DNA from: Thioclava sp. SK-1
GTDB taxonomy: Bacteria; Pseudomonadota; Alphaproteobacteria; Rhodobacterales; Rhodobacteraceae
DNA: 64,000 bases
Assembly: GCF_001705665.1 (NCBI RefSeq)
Contig: NZ_MDHA01000069.1
Span: forward strand, 1-64,000
Direction: 5' to 3'
Shown: positions 37,418-47,749 of the stretch, piece by piece
How the letters are laid out: every line of letters begins with the position of its first letter
Numbering within the stretch: position 1 is the first letter of the stretch
Translations under genes and position numbers: made by a program
Notes under the pieces: generated by a model
What the model was told of the DNA's origin: nothing
Databases searched by the model: none
Seen by the model: the letters and a program-made list of their open reading frames with translations, nothing else

Positions 37418-37648
37418 TCAATGCGGGTGTTTGATAAAGATCTGACCCCGATCACCAGCACGCAATGTATCGCGAACCTGTGGAAAATCGCCGTGGCGCA
37501 CCAGCTCTAGAAAACGGCGATTCATCCGGGTTTGGTCACCTGGATACAGCGCCTCCCACCCTTTACCATAAACGTCAGGCAGAACAAACTCACCTGGATC
37601 ACGCTTGTCGATCCGCTTCTTGATCTTATCCAGAAGTGCGCTTTGCAT
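37418..37648 (-). CDS. Small DUF1413-like protein
   Basis: A 76-residue protein with GEFVLPDVYGKGWEALYPGD, QTRMNRRFLELVRHGDFP and GDRGQIFIKHPH. The order of a Phe-x-Leu-x-Asp strand, a Trp, an Arg-Phe helix and a final strand resembles DUF1413 proteins of unknown function. The ATG at 37648 has GGAG 6 bases upstream, which decides the start over ATGs at 37654 and 37669. It follows the SDR gene on the same strand by 68 bases and converges on irr. Confidence 0.65.
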   Translation of the reverse strand: MQSALLDKIKKRIDKRDPGEFVLPDVYGKGWEALYPGDQTRMNRRFLELVRHGDFPQVRDTLRAGDRGQIFIKHPH

Positions 37649-37716
37649 TGGCATCTCCGTTGCTGTCATGGAGGTTGGATGTGGGGCACCGAGGCCCCAA
37701 GGCAAGACCAAACAGA

Positions 37717-38469
37717 TCAGATTGATCCAGCTTCAACCATATAATTATTGGCTGTGCACATCGACGCATCGTCAGAAGCCAGGAACAGCACCATCCGCGC
37801 AATATAATGCGGCTGAATCAAATCCGGCAGACATTGCCGTGTGCGATGCGATTCCAACGCCTCTGGGCTGGCCCATAAGGTTTTTTGCCGATCCGTCATC
37901 ACCCAACCGGGCACGACTGTGTTCACCCGGATCCGGTGGCGCCCCAGATCACGCGCCATTGTCCGCGTCAGCCCATGCACCGCCGCCTTGGCCGTGGCAT
38001 AGGCGGGGAAATCACCACTGGCCTGCCACCAGCTGTTGGACCCCATATTGATGATAGAGCCGGCACCCTTATCAATCATCCCCGGCGCAACAGATTGAAT
38101 CGCAAAGAACATATGACGCAGATTCACATGTTGGCGTTCATCCCAATAGGCTGCGTCAATCTCTTTCCAATCATGGCGATCATCGCGCGCGGCATTGTTC
38201 ACCAAGACATCAGCGGGGCCGTTGCGCTCGGCCAGGCGCGTTAAAGCGGCCTGAAACGCGTCAATATCGCGAATATCGGCCTGCTCAAATGCCACATCCA
38301 GCCGCGAGGCCAAACCCGCGCCCGCCTCTGCATCCAGATCAACAAAGCCCACACGCGCCCCCTGCTGTGCAAATGCGGTGACAATTTCGGCACCAATGCC
38401 AGAGGCACCGCCGCTGATGATCACCGATTTCCCAGCCAGGCTTGGATAGATCGCAAATTGCTTATTCAT
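37717..38469 (-). CDS. Short-chain dehydrogenase/reductase
   Basis: A 250-residue classical SDR. The nucleotide fold is SVIISGGASGIGAEIV, followed by Asp in VGFVDLD, which suggests NAD over NADP. The catalytic site is INMGSNSWWQ, then AYATAKAAVHGL (Tyr and Lys), with VVPGWVMTDRQ. The substrate pocket resembles sugar 1-dehydrogenases (LWASPEALE; MCTANNYMVEAG), but this is a guess. GGAG precedes the ATG at 38469 by 7 bases. Confidence 0.85.
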   Translation of the reverse strand: MNKQFAIYPSLAGKSVIISGGASGIGAEIVTAFAQQGARVGFVDLDAEAGAGLASRLDVAFEQADIRDIDAFQAALTRLAERNGPADVLVNNAARDDRHDWKEIDAAYWDERQHVNLRHMFFAIQSVAPGMIDKGAGSIINMGSNSWWQASGDFPAYATAKAAVHGLTRTMARDLGRHRIRVNTVVPGWVMTDRQKTLWASPEALESHRTRQCLPDLIQPHYIARMVLFLASDDASMCTANNYMVEAGSI

Positions 38470-38623
38470 TGAAAATCTCCTCTTCCCCAAGCGCGACGAT
38501 GCCCCCGCCCCGCCTAACGTTCAATGAAAAACGACGCTTTTTCTGCCCAGGCTGTGTTTGACGTGGCGACCGTGAATATCCGCCCCCCAACAGCGCCGCA
38601 GCCATTACCATAGAAAAGGCACC

Positions 38624-38646
38624 CCGAAGGGTGCCTGCCGTTGTCA
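38624..38646 (-). terminator. Terminator of efp
   Basis: AGGCACCC at 38627-38634 pairs with GGGTGCCT at 38639-38646 around CGAA; on the minus strand a TTTT run follows. It lies 17 bases past the efp stop. Confidence 0.75.
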
Positions 38647-38662
38647 ACAGATCCGCGCCGGA

Positions 38663-39232
38663 TCAATCCTTCGCGCGTTCTACATAAGACCGGTCTTCGG
38701 TCTGGATCACGATACGCGTGCCTGCGCCAATATGCGGCGGCACCATAACACGGATATCACCGGTGCATGTCGCCGGTTTATAGGACGAAGATGCGGTCTG
38801 ACCCTTGACGACCGGCTCTGTCTCTTCGACCTCAACCGTAACACGCTGGGGCAATTCGATCGCGATACATGCGCCGTTATAGGTTTTCAGATAGACCCGC
38901 AGACCATCGCGCAAAAACACTTTGGCGTCGCCGATGACGTCATCTTGCACCGAGATCTGCTCATAGGTGTTTGGCTCCATGAAATGGTAGCCTTCGCCAT
39001 CGTCATACAGGAAATCATATTCCGTTTCCTCGACATGGGCGCGTTCCAGCGTCTCGGTCGTTTTCCACCGCTCGGACACTTTGGTGCCATCGGAAATGCG
39101 GCGCATGCTGACCTGCGTGACAGGCGTGCCTTTGCCGGGGTGAAAATTCTCAGCGGTCAACACAACATAAAGTTGTTCGTTGATTTCGACGACATTGCCC
39201 TTGCGCACTTGCGAGGCGATGACTTTGGCCAT
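38663..39232 (-). CDS. efp: Elongation factor P
   Basis: EF-P rescues ribosomes stalled at polyproline. The 189-residue protein has three beta domains: the KOW-like start [20 protein letters not shown], the loop with modified residue Lys34 in NFHPGKGTP, the middle part YEQISVQDD and the C-terminal [20 protein letters not shown]. Lys34 is the site that EpmA lysylates, and epmA lies next door on the other strand. AAGGA precedes the ATG at 39232. Confidence 0.97.
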   Translation of the reverse strand: MAKVIASQVRKGNVVEINEQLYVVLTAENFHPGKGTPVTQVSMRRISDGTKVSERWKTTETLERAHVEETEYDFLYDDGEGYHFMEPNTYEQISVQDDVIGDAKVFLRDGLRVYLKTYNGACIAIELPQRVTVEVEETEPVVKGQTASSSYKPATCTGDIRVMVPPHIGAGTRIVIQTEDRSYVERAKD

Positions 39233-39363
39233 GATCGGTTCCTTGGCTTTGGGATGGCCCGTGATTGGGCGATACACTGTCAGGCACTGGCGCCCGGATG
39301 GCGTGTCGCCTAAACCATTCTTGAGCAGAATTCCAGTTCAAAGCCGATGCAGGAGCCGCCTTG

Positions 39364-40401
39364 ATGCCCGAAACACCGTTGTGGGACCGTGATCGCCATG
39401 CAGATCGCCGGCCAGCGCTGCTGGCACGCAACCGGATCCAATCCGCGATCCGCAATTGGCTGACAGCGGAGGATTTCATCGAGGTCGATCCCTGCGCGCT
39501 GCAAATTAGTCCGGGCAATGAAACCCATCTGCATGCATTCGCCACCCAGGCCGTTGGCAATGATGGGGTCGCGCATATGCGCTATCTGCATACATCGCCG
39601 GAATTCGCGATGAAAAAGCTGCTGGCCGCGGGGGAGGAACGAATTTTTTCCTTTGCCCATGTATGGCGCAACCGCGAGCGTGGCCCCCGCCACAGCCCGG
39701 AATTCACCATGTTGGAATGGTATAGGGTTGGCGCTTCCTACGAGGTTTTGATGGAGGATTGCGCACAGATTTTGGCGCAGGCCGCGCGGGCGGCACATAT
39801 CGATAGGCTGCGCTACAAAGACGCAAGCTGCGATCCCTTTGCCACGCCAGAACGCATGTCCGTACAAGAGGCCTTCACCCGCTATGCAGGTATCAATCTG
39901 TTGTCCAGCGTCGACCCCGATGGCAGCACAGATGCCGCCGCCTTGCGGACACAGGCCCGCGCCGCCGGTCTTCGCGTGACTGAGGAGGACAGCTGGTCAG
40001 ATATGGTGTCGAAAATCCTGGTGGAACGGGTCGAGCCGCATCTTGGCCATGGTCGCGCAACGATTTTGGACCGCTATCCAACACCCGAAGCAGCACTGGC
40101 CCGGCGCACCCCGGATGATCCGCGCGTGGCTGAACGGTTTGAACTTTACGCCTGTGGGGTCGAACTGGCGAATGGGTTTGGCGAATTGACCGACCCGGTC
40201 GAACAACGCGCCCGATTCGAAGCCGATATGGCCGAGAAAATGCGAATTTACGGCGAAACCTATCCGATCGACGAAGATTTTTTGGCCGCATTGGCACATA
40301 TGCCAGAGGCATCGGGCATTGCTATGGGGTTCGACCGGCTTGTGATGCTGGCCACCGCCGCGCCTTCTATTGATGCCGTGATTTGGGTGCCTGCCGGCTA
40401 A
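39364..40401 (+). CDS. epmA: EF-P lysine ligase EpmA (PoxA/GenX)
   Basis: EpmA attaches beta-lysine to Lys34 of EF-P. The 345-residue class II aminoacyl-tRNA synthetase-like protein lacks the anticodon domain. Motif 2 is FAHVWRNRERGPRHSPEFTM and motif 3 is GIAMGFDRLVML; YLHTSPEFAMKKLLAAG also matches LysRS-like enzymes. The ATG at 39364 has AGGAG 8 bases upstream; a TTG one codon earlier is possible. epmB, which makes beta-lysine, is not in the window. Confidence 0.94.
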   Translation: MPETPLWDRDRHADRRPALLARNRIQSAIRNWLTAEDFIEVDPCALQISPGNETHLHAFATQAVGNDGVAHMRYLHTSPEFAMKKLLAAGEERIFSFAHVWRNRERGPRHSPEFTMLEWYRVGASYEVLMEDCAQILAQAARAAHIDRLRYKDASCDPFATPERMSVQEAFTRYAGINLLSSVDPDGSTDAAALRTQARAAGLRVTEEDSWSDMVSKILVERVEPHLGHGRATILDRYPTPEAALARRTPDDPRVAERFELYACGVELANGFGELTDPVEQRARFEADMAEKMRIYGETYPIDEDFLAALAHMPEASGIAMGFDRLVMLATAAPSIDAVIWVPAG

Positions 40402-40404
40402 CGG

Positions 40405-40788
40405 CTAGAGGAAGGGTGTCAGGTGCCGATACAGGCGCAAGACCTCCATCGACACGACCTCCAAGGCGCGTTTATGCGTCGCTTCCAGCACAACTTCTGG
40501 CGCGCAGCCTTCGTCATGGGCCTCAAGAAAGCGTTCGGCACATAAGCACCAACGATCACCGGGCTTTAGCCCCATAAAACCGTATTCCGGGCGCGGCGTT
40601 ACAAGGTCATTGCCGATATAACTGGACCAGGCCAGAAATTCTGCCGTCATCAATGCGCACACCGTATGACTGCCCTGATCTTGTGCACATGTATTGCAAT
40701 GCCCATCGCGAAAAAATCCGGTAACCGGGGCCATCGAACATGGTTCTAACGCTGTTCCCAGAACATTGACCGATGGCTCTTTGTCCAT
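40405..40788 (-). CDS. DUF2237 family protein
   Basis: A 127-residue protein that matches the DUF2237 pattern throughout: NVLGTALEPCSMAPVTGFFR, DGHCNTCAQDQGSHTVCALM, GNDLVTPRPEYGFMGLKPGD, then RWCLCAERFLEAHDEGCAPE. Several conserved Cys and Asp could bind metal. Function unknown. The ATG at 40788 follows GGGG; an earlier start at 40881 lacks family similarity. It converges on epmA with 3 bases between the stops. Confidence 0.85.
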   Translation of the reverse strand: MDKEPSVNVLGTALEPCSMAPVTGFFRDGHCNTCAQDQGSHTVCALMTAEFLAWSSYIGNDLVTPRPEYGFMGLKPGDRWCLCAERFLEAHDEGCAPEVVLEATHKRALEVVSMEVLRLYRHLTPFL

Positions 40789-40890
40789 ACCGCATCCCCC
40801 GCTAGATGACCTGCGCACAAATGCGCATGGTCCAAGCCTGACGCGCGGCTGATCCAGTGTCAACGGCTTGTGCCGGAACACACGCGCAGT

Positions 40891-41412
40891 TCAATAGATG
40901 TAGCGGATCTGATCGGTCCAATACCGTTCCATCCGGCGCAGGGTTCGGTTCATTTCGTCCATCTGGTTGAAATCAATCACACCGCGCTGCTCCATACCAT
41001 CCGCATGGCGTTCAAAAAGCTCTTCGACCGCGTCGCGCAAATTGCGCCCTTTTTCGGTCAGCTTCACCCGCACGGATCGCCGGTCAATTTCGCAGCGTTG
41101 ATGGTGCATATAGCCCGTCTCAACCAGCTTCTTGAGGTTGTAGCTTACGTTAGAGCCCTGATAATAGCCGCGGCTTTTCAGCTCACCAGCCGTTACCTCA
41201 TTCTCACCGACATTGAACAGCAATAGCGCCTGCACAGGATTGATTTCAAGTATCGCAAGACGTTCAAATTCGTCTTTGACGACATCCAAAAGCAAACGGT
41301 GCAAACGCTCCACCAGTGACAGGGTGTCAAGATACCCGGTCATCAAGCCGGGACGTGTGCCGTCCTTCAGCTCGTTCAATTCGTCTTGGCCCACCGGGGT
41401 CTGAATACTCAT
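40891..41412 (-). CDS. MarR-family winged-helix regulator (LdtR-like)
   Basis: A 173-residue regulator. The winged helix lies in EINPVQALLLFNVGENEVTA, GELKSRGYYQGSNVSYNLKK and QRCEIDRRSVRVKLTEKG. The phrase GYYQGSNVSYNLKKLVETGY is highly conserved in a MarR group of alphaproteobacteria that includes LdtR, a regulator of L,D-transpeptidase genes in Liberibacter; the equivalence is from memory. Targets are not adjacent here. Confidence 0.85.
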   Translation of the reverse strand: MSIQTPVGQDELNELKDGTRPGLMTGYLDTLSLVERLHRLLLDVVKDEFERLAILEINPVQALLLFNVGENEVTAGELKSRGYYQGSNVSYNLKKLVETGYMHHQRCEIDRRSVRVKLTEKGRNLRDAVEELFERHADGMEQRGVIDFNQMDEMNRTLRRMERYWTDQIRYIY

Positions 41413-41544
41413 CCTGTTCTCCGCTATATCACTCCCGGAGAAACATTGCCTCAGAACCGCAAATTTTCAGTTAAGCGCAGAAAATCTTTCAACAATATGC
41501 TGAAAAATATCACAAATCAGCCGCGAACCCCCTTGGCCGCTGCG

Positions 41545-41819
41545 TCAACCGTGCCGTGTTTTCGCGAAATTCGCGACATCTGATAACAATTCTAAATATT
41601 CTTCTGGGCACGCCCGCTGTCCTGTCGTCCAAGGATACAGGTCTTGGTCATATTCATCCAGCAGCAGGTCAAACAGATCCAGCTGGGCGTCGGACATGGT
41701 CGCCAAGCGCGCATCTGCATAGGGACCAAGCATCAGGTCCATTTCCTTGGTGCCACGCCGCCAGCTGCGCATTTGCATCCGCTTCAAACGCGCCTCGCGT
41801 GGGGTTACACCCGTTTCGC

Positions 41820-41823
<4 letters not shown>
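41545..41823 (-). CDS. sdhE: FAD assembly factor SdhE
   Basis: SdhE helps attach FAD covalently to SdhA of succinate dehydrogenase. The 92-residue helical protein has the RGxxE motif in SWRRGTKEMDLMLGPYAD, then SDAQLDLFDLLLDEYDQDLY, and PEEYLELL. The extra length over E. coli YgfY lies at both ends. Its ATG overlaps the stop of the XRE gene (ATGA), an unusual partner. Confidence 0.9.
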
Positions 41824-43478
<1,655 letters not shown>

Positions 43479-43519
43479 TAGCCCCCTCTTAACGCCCGAC
43501 GATCAAGGACGATGACCTG

Positions 43520-43924
43520 ATGAGCGATCTGCCGGAATTCTATTTTCGTGTGCGTGACAACGGCGCAACCGTGTTTCGCGTTGACACTGAAAACCGGCAG
43601 CGCCGGATCGAAATGGATCAAATTGCGATGGTCAACATCCGCAATGGCGAGGTCAAACCTCATGGTGGGCGCGATCTGTCGGCGCAAGAGATGGCTGAAA
43701 TACAACGCTGGATGGCTGAGCGATTGGCCCTCCTGGCACAGCGCGACATTGATGATATTCACCGCGCGGTGGATTACCTGAACACCACAACCCAATGGGT
43801 GCAAGCCAAGGCTACAGACGCCCAGTTGGACCATGTCACCGATGCGCTTTTGCTGGCGATGCATGACTTGCGCACGGTTTTAGTGCGCAAAAAAGCTGAA
43901 CGGTTGATGCCGCCGGACAGCTAA
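43520..43924 (+). CDS. Conserved hypothetical protein downstream of aspartate aminotransferase
   Basis: A 134-residue protein with a beta start (EFYFRVRDNGATVFRVDTEN; QIAMVNIRNGEVKPHGG) and a helical rest (LSAQEMAEIQRWMAERLALL; HVTDALLLAMHDLRTVLVRK). No signal peptide, no catalytic motif. AAGGA lies 10 bases before the ATG, and the gene follows aatA by 41 bases, so cotranscription is likely. Function unknown. Confidence 0.75.
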   Translation: MSDLPEFYFRVRDNGATVFRVDTENRQRRIEMDQIAMVNIRNGEVKPHGGRDLSAQEMAEIQRWMAERLALLAQRDIDDIHRAVDYLNTTTQWVQAKATDAQLDHVTDALLLAMHDLRTVLVRKKAERLMPPDS

Positions 43925-44047
43925 GCCAAACGGCACCGTAACGCCCCCGCAGTTTGCGCACACCGTGCAGCTTGGCGATCAGCCGCGCACCCTGTTGGCA
44001 GTCCAACGTATGAGAAATATACTGTCTGTGCCAGGCACGATGTCAGG

Positions 44048-44791
44048 TCAGGCGGCTGTAGCGCGTAAAAGGCGCGCTCTGGCCGGCGGGATCGCCGCGA
44101 TTTCCAACCCGGTAAACACATGCAATGTGTTCAGATCCGTGTCCACAACAGCATGATCGGACACCCACCCTCCCATCACCAGATAACTGCGCAGCAAAGG
44201 TGGCATTTTCAACATTGCACGTTTGGGATCGCCCTTGCGCCCGATCAGCGCGCGGGCATAGCGCACGACCTTTGGGGCCTTGATCCGCGGCACCCAACAC
44301 GACGGGGCCAAATGCCGCTCTGACAACATGGCAAATGCATCTTGGTAGCAATGCCAATCAGTGCCCGCAAAAGAGGAACAGCCAAACAGCATCCCAACCT
44401 GCTGTGCATCGATATAACGGGTCAGCGCAGCCCAGGCCACGCGCAAAATATCGGGATCACTGGCGGTGGGATCAATGCAAAACCGTCCCATCTCGATCAT
44501 CCGTCCCGGATAGGTCGACAGCGCCTCAAGCCCATAATATTGCGCCGAATAGCTGCGGTTGATCGCCCCCCCGTCATCCAACGTCAATATCCGAAAGCAG
44601 CACACCACCTGACCCGATGCGCAATCTTCCACGATCACATGATGATAGCAGCTGTCAAACGCATCCTCATCATAGGCCTGCGCGTCGCGAAAGCACCGTG
44701 ACCGCAACCTGTGCGCCGCTAGGATATCGGCATCGCTATGGGCCGTTCGCGCCGTAAAACGTCCCCGCGTCAGGGCTAAGATCCGGTCCAT
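44048..44791 (-). CDS. olsB: L-ornithine N-alpha-acyltransferase (OlsB)
   Basis: OlsB transfers a 3-hydroxyacyl chain from ACP to ornithine, the first step to ornithine lipids, which replace phospholipids under phosphate stress. The 247-residue GNAT-type protein carries LRSRCFRDAQAYDEDAFDSC, MIEMGRFCIDPTASDPDILR, AWAALTRYIDAQQVGMLFGC and SSFAGTD. GGAG precedes the ATG. olsA is not adjacent in the window. Confidence 0.88.
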   Translation of the reverse strand: MDRILALTRGRFTARTAHSDADILAAHRLRSRCFRDAQAYDEDAFDSCYHHVIVEDCASGQVVCCFRILTLDDGGAINRSYSAQYYGLEALSTYPGRMIEMGRFCIDPTASDPDILRVAWAALTRYIDAQQVGMLFGCSSFAGTDWHCYQDAFAMLSERHLAPSCWVPRIKAPKVVRYARALIGRKGDPKRAMLKMPPLLRSYLVMGGWVSDHAVVDTDLNTLHVFTGLEIAAIPPARARLLRATAA

Positions 44792-44937
44792 GCCAAGGCT
44801 CCTGTGCTACCGTTACGATCCATTTTACCAGATCAACGATGCCCGATTGCCAAGAGAAAGTGAAAGGAAAATGACGCCAGATATATTTTGGCCGGACCAA
44901 AGCCCGGCCTGATACCGATATTGCGGCAAATATGGGA

Positions 44938-45414
44938 TCAGCGATCCAGAACCTGCTCTGCCGACACGCGGCCCACACTGCCCAGAAGCTGTGCGATAAA
45001 GCCGATACCCTTCACGTTGGCCTCGGTCACGCGCCGCGACAAGACAACAACGTTGCCCTGCTCTAATCCGTAGCGTTCTACATTCGTGACGCGGTCGCTG
45101 CCATCGAAGGACACCGCAACAACTTCGCGGTCGATTTCTTCGGGCGCGAACCAACCACGGCGCTCCCAGCGTGATCCGACGTAATACCAGTCAGAGCCTT
45201 CCAACAAACCGGAAGAACTGGGCCGCCCGATCATAGTGGCGACATCTTCGCGTGTACTGGTACCCACCTGAACCTCGGACAACTCAAGGTCCGTCGGCAC
45301 ATAGCCATGATTGCGGTAAATTGATTGGCAGCCGGCAAGCGCCACAGCAGTGACCAACGCCAGCGCCCATCCGCCTTTTGCAGCGAAACGGAACGGTCCG
45401 GAACTCGTGCGCAC
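44938..45414 (-). CDS. bamE: Outer-membrane assembly lipoprotein BamE/SmpA
   Basis: BamE is a small lipoprotein of the BAM complex that folds outer-membrane proteins. The 158-residue protein has a lipobox LAGC after GGWALALVTAVA, then the BamE fold: LSEVQVGTSTREDVATMIGR and DWYYVGSRWERRGW. The start is the GTG at 45414 with GAGGGGG before it; longer starts give a charged stretch before the signal peptide. It is divergent from yceD. Confidence 0.88.
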   Translation of the reverse strand: MRTSSGPFRFAAKGGWALALVTAVALAGCQSIYRNHGYVPTDLELSEVQVGTSTREDVATMIGRPSSSGLLEGSDWYYVGSRWERRGWFAPEEIDREVVAVSFDGSDRVTNVERYGLEQGNVVVLSRRVTEANVKGIGFIAQLLGSVGRVSAEQVLDR

Positions 45415-45555
45415 TGATACCCCCTCTTGCCTCGCGGCCTTTCGCCTTTTATCCCGCTTACAATATGAACGCCCGGCCCTCAAGTGCGATCCGACCATTC
45501 GTGACGCATGAAATGGCTAAAACACGCGCCTGTGTGCGCAGTGAAAGGACAGCTT

Positions 45556-46119
45556 ATGACCGAGACAGGCATCGACCTGCCCTGGAGCCACCCTGTGCGC
45601 GTGGCCGATCTGCCGGGGCGCAAGCCATATCGTTTTGACATCGCCCCCGACGCGCAGGCCCTGATCGCGATCGCTGAATGGGCAGATATTCCCAAAGTCG
45701 AAAAGCTGCGCCTAAAAGGGGAAATCACCCCGCGCGGCAAACATGACATGGTGCTGACCGCCCAGATCGGCGCGACCGTGACACAAGAATGCATCATCAC
45801 CTTAGAGCCGGTGCGCACCCGCATTGATGAACCTGTCACACGGCAATATCTGCATGACTGGCAACCGCCCACCGGCGAAGAGGCCGAGATGCCCGAGGAT
45901 GACACGCAAGAGGCGCTGCCCGAGGAGATTGACCTTGCCGCCGTCGCACTGGAGGCGCTGGAACTGTCATTGCCGCTATATCCGCGTAAGGATGGCGCAG
46001 AATTGTCACAGACAGTCGTGGCAGCCGACGGTGTAAAGCCGATGACGGATGAAGACACGAAACCCTTTGCGAATCTAAGGGATTTGATCCAGAAGAAGGG
46101 CGAGTCGGACGGGGCCTGA
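45556..46119 (+). CDS. yceD: YceD/DUF177 family protein
   Basis: A 187-residue DUF177 protein, usually linked with rpmF and tied to 23S rRNA accumulation in plants and bacteria. Marks are ADLPGRKPYRFDIAPDAQAL, LRLKGEITPRGKHDMVLTAQ, IGATVTQECIITLEPV, the acidic segment EEIDLAAVALEALELSLPLY and PFANLRDLIQKKGE. AAGGA precedes the ATG at 45556. rpmF follows 242 bases later. Confidence 0.9.
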   Translation: MTETGIDLPWSHPVRVADLPGRKPYRFDIAPDAQALIAIAEWADIPKVEKLRLKGEITPRGKHDMVLTAQIGATVTQECIITLEPVRTRIDEPVTRQYLHDWQPPTGEEAEMPEDDTQEALPEEIDLAAVALEALELSLPLYPRKDGAELSQTVVAADGVKPMTDEDTKPFANLRDLIQKKGESDGA

Positions 46120-46194
46120 CATCAGTCACCCTGCCCAACGAAAAGGCACAGGGCGGGCCAATGCGAAAAGCCGCGCATCCCTTAAAGAAAAGGG

Positions 46195-46222
46195 TTGCGC
46201 AGCGGTGAAATCGCAGTATGTT
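46195..46222 (+). promoter_or_regulatory. Possible sigma-70-type promoter for rpmF
   Basis: TTGCGC at 46195-46200 and TATGTT at 46217-46222 are 16 bases apart and lie 140 bases before the rpmF ATG. A hairpin with arms CGCA-CCCTT and AAGGG-TGCG overlaps the -35 side. Evidence is sequence match only. Confidence 0.3.
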
Positions 46223-46361
46223 CCCGGCCTCATTCGAGTTTTGGATTCGCACCGGGGAATCGCGTGGTCAACTGCACCACACCCGTGACGAAACGCCAGG
46301 AAAATCAGGGCCTTAGGCCAGAAACGCGGGCATCACGCCCCCTAACAATTGAGGCTGTGAC

Positions 46362-46568
46362 ATGGCTGTCCCTCAGAATAAAATCACGCGTTCGCGTCGC
46401 AACATGCGCCGTTCGCACGACTCGCTCGTTGCTGGCAACCCAGCAGAATGCCCTAACTGTGGTGAGCTGAAGCGTCCGCACCACGTGTGTGGCGCATGTG
46501 GCCATTACGCCGACCGTGAAGTTGTCGCGCTGGCTGACGACGTCGATCTGGACGACGACGCGGCGTAA
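46362..46568 (+). CDS. rpmF: 50S ribosomal protein L32
   Basis: The 68-residue protein opens [20 protein letters not shown] and has the zinc ribbon [18 protein letters not shown] with four Cys, the zinc-containing (C+) form. An acidic tail (VDLDDDAA) is added. plsX follows, as in most bacteria; the acidic tail ends 79 bases before the plsX start. Confidence 0.97.
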   Translation: MAVPQNKITRSRRNMRRSHDSLVAGNPAECPNCGELKRPHHVCGACGHYADREVVALADDVDLDDDAA

Positions 46569-46647
46569 GCCCGTCGCCCGGAACGCCGCACCCGTCATGC
46601 TCCAACAGCCCGATCACAAGCTGGCCCAAGGGCAGGATAGCGTCGTT

Positions 46648-47745
46648 ATGACCGAAAGCCGCACTGCGGTTGAAGCGCCGGAGCAATCCGGCGCTATCGT
46701 CATTTCTGTTGATGCGATGGGCGGCGATCATGGACCGTCGGTTGTTGTTGACGGCGTGGCGCTGGTGTCAAAGCGATCGCCTGACCTGCGTTTTATCCTG
46801 AACGGCCCTGAAACCGAATTGCGCGCCCTGATTGCGGCGCGCGGTCTAGAAGACATTTGCGACATCCATCACGCCGAAGGTGTGGTGACGATGCATGACA
46901 AGCCCTCGCAGGTTATGCGTTCGGGCAAGGACACCTCGATGTGGTCCACCGTCGAAACCGTGCGCAACAAACAGGCGCAGGTGGCCGTGTCATGCGGCAA
47001 TACCGGCGCGCTGATGGCGGTGTCGATGATCCGTCTGCGCAAAGTGCCTGGTGTTTCGCGCCCGGCCATCGCCAGTTTCTGGCCATCGCGCAATCCTTCG
47101 GGATTCAATGTGATGCTGGATATGGGCGCCGATATCAAAGCCGATGCCCCCGATTTGCTGACCTATGCGCTGATGGGGTCGTCTTATTCGCGCAATGCGC
47201 TGGGGCTGAAACGTCCCCGTGTAGGCCTGCTTAATGTCGGCACCGAAGAACACAAAGGCCATGCAGAGCTGAAGGCCGCGCATGAGCTGATGACCAATGC
47301 ACAGCAGGCGGGTGAGTTTGATTTTATCGGTTTTGTCGAAGGCAATGACCTGCCCTCCGACAAGGTCGATGTCATTGTCACCGACGGTTTCACCGGAAAT
47401 ATCGCACTGAAAACCGGTGAAGGCACGGCAAAATTCGCCTCTGGCCTGATGAAAGAGGCGCTGACCTCGACGCTGCTGGCCAAATTAGGCGCGGCATTGG
47501 CGATGGGGCCGCTCAAGAAACTCTCGCAGAAAATTGACCCACGCAGGGCTAATGGCGGTGTTTTCCTAGGTCTTAACGGCACTGTGATTAAATCTCATGG
47601 GTCGGCAGACGCAACGGGGGTTGCTGCCGCCATCGAACTTGCTGCACGACTGGCGCAATCAGGCTTCGCACAACGACTGGCCGCACGGGTTGCGTTGGTC
47701 GCACAGTCCGGGCAGGATGCTGCACAACAAACAAATAACGGGTAA
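46648..47745 (+). CDS. plsX: Phosphate acyltransferase PlsX
   Basis: PlsX makes acyl-phosphate from acyl-ACP for phospholipid synthesis. The 365-residue protein shows VISVDAMGGDHGPSVVVDGV, VSCGNTGALMAVSMIRLRKV, ADLLTYALMGSSYSR-like membrane-binding helix (read here as APDLLTYALMGSSYSRNALG), GLLNVGTEEHKG, VEGNDLPSDKVDVIVTDGFT and FLGLNGTVIKSHG. The ATG at 46648 has AGGA 11 bases upstream; an ATG at 46597 would add 17 residues. fabH follows after 4 bases. Confidence 0.94.
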   Translation: MTESRTAVEAPEQSGAIVISVDAMGGDHGPSVVVDGVALVSKRSPDLRFILNGPETELRALIAARGLEDICDIHHAEGVVTMHDKPSQVMRSGKDTSMWSTVETVRNKQAQVAVSCGNTGALMAVSMIRLRKVPGVSRPAIASFWPSRNPSGFNVMLDMGADIKADAPDLLTYALMGSSYSRNALGLKRPRVGLLNVGTEEHKGHAELKAAHELMTNAQQAGEFDFIGFVEGNDLPSDKVDVIVTDGFTGNIALKTGEGTAKFASGLMKEALTSTLLAKLGAALAMGPLKKLSQKIDPRRANGGVFLGLNGTVIKSHGSADATGVAAAIELAARLAQSGFAQRLAARVALVAQSGQDAAQQTNNG

Positions 47746-47749
47746 CCGA

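Noticed and set aside
46489-46596. Upstream start of plsX inside rpmF
   Set aside because: Would overlap rpmF in another frame and gives no PlsX similarity before about residue 70.
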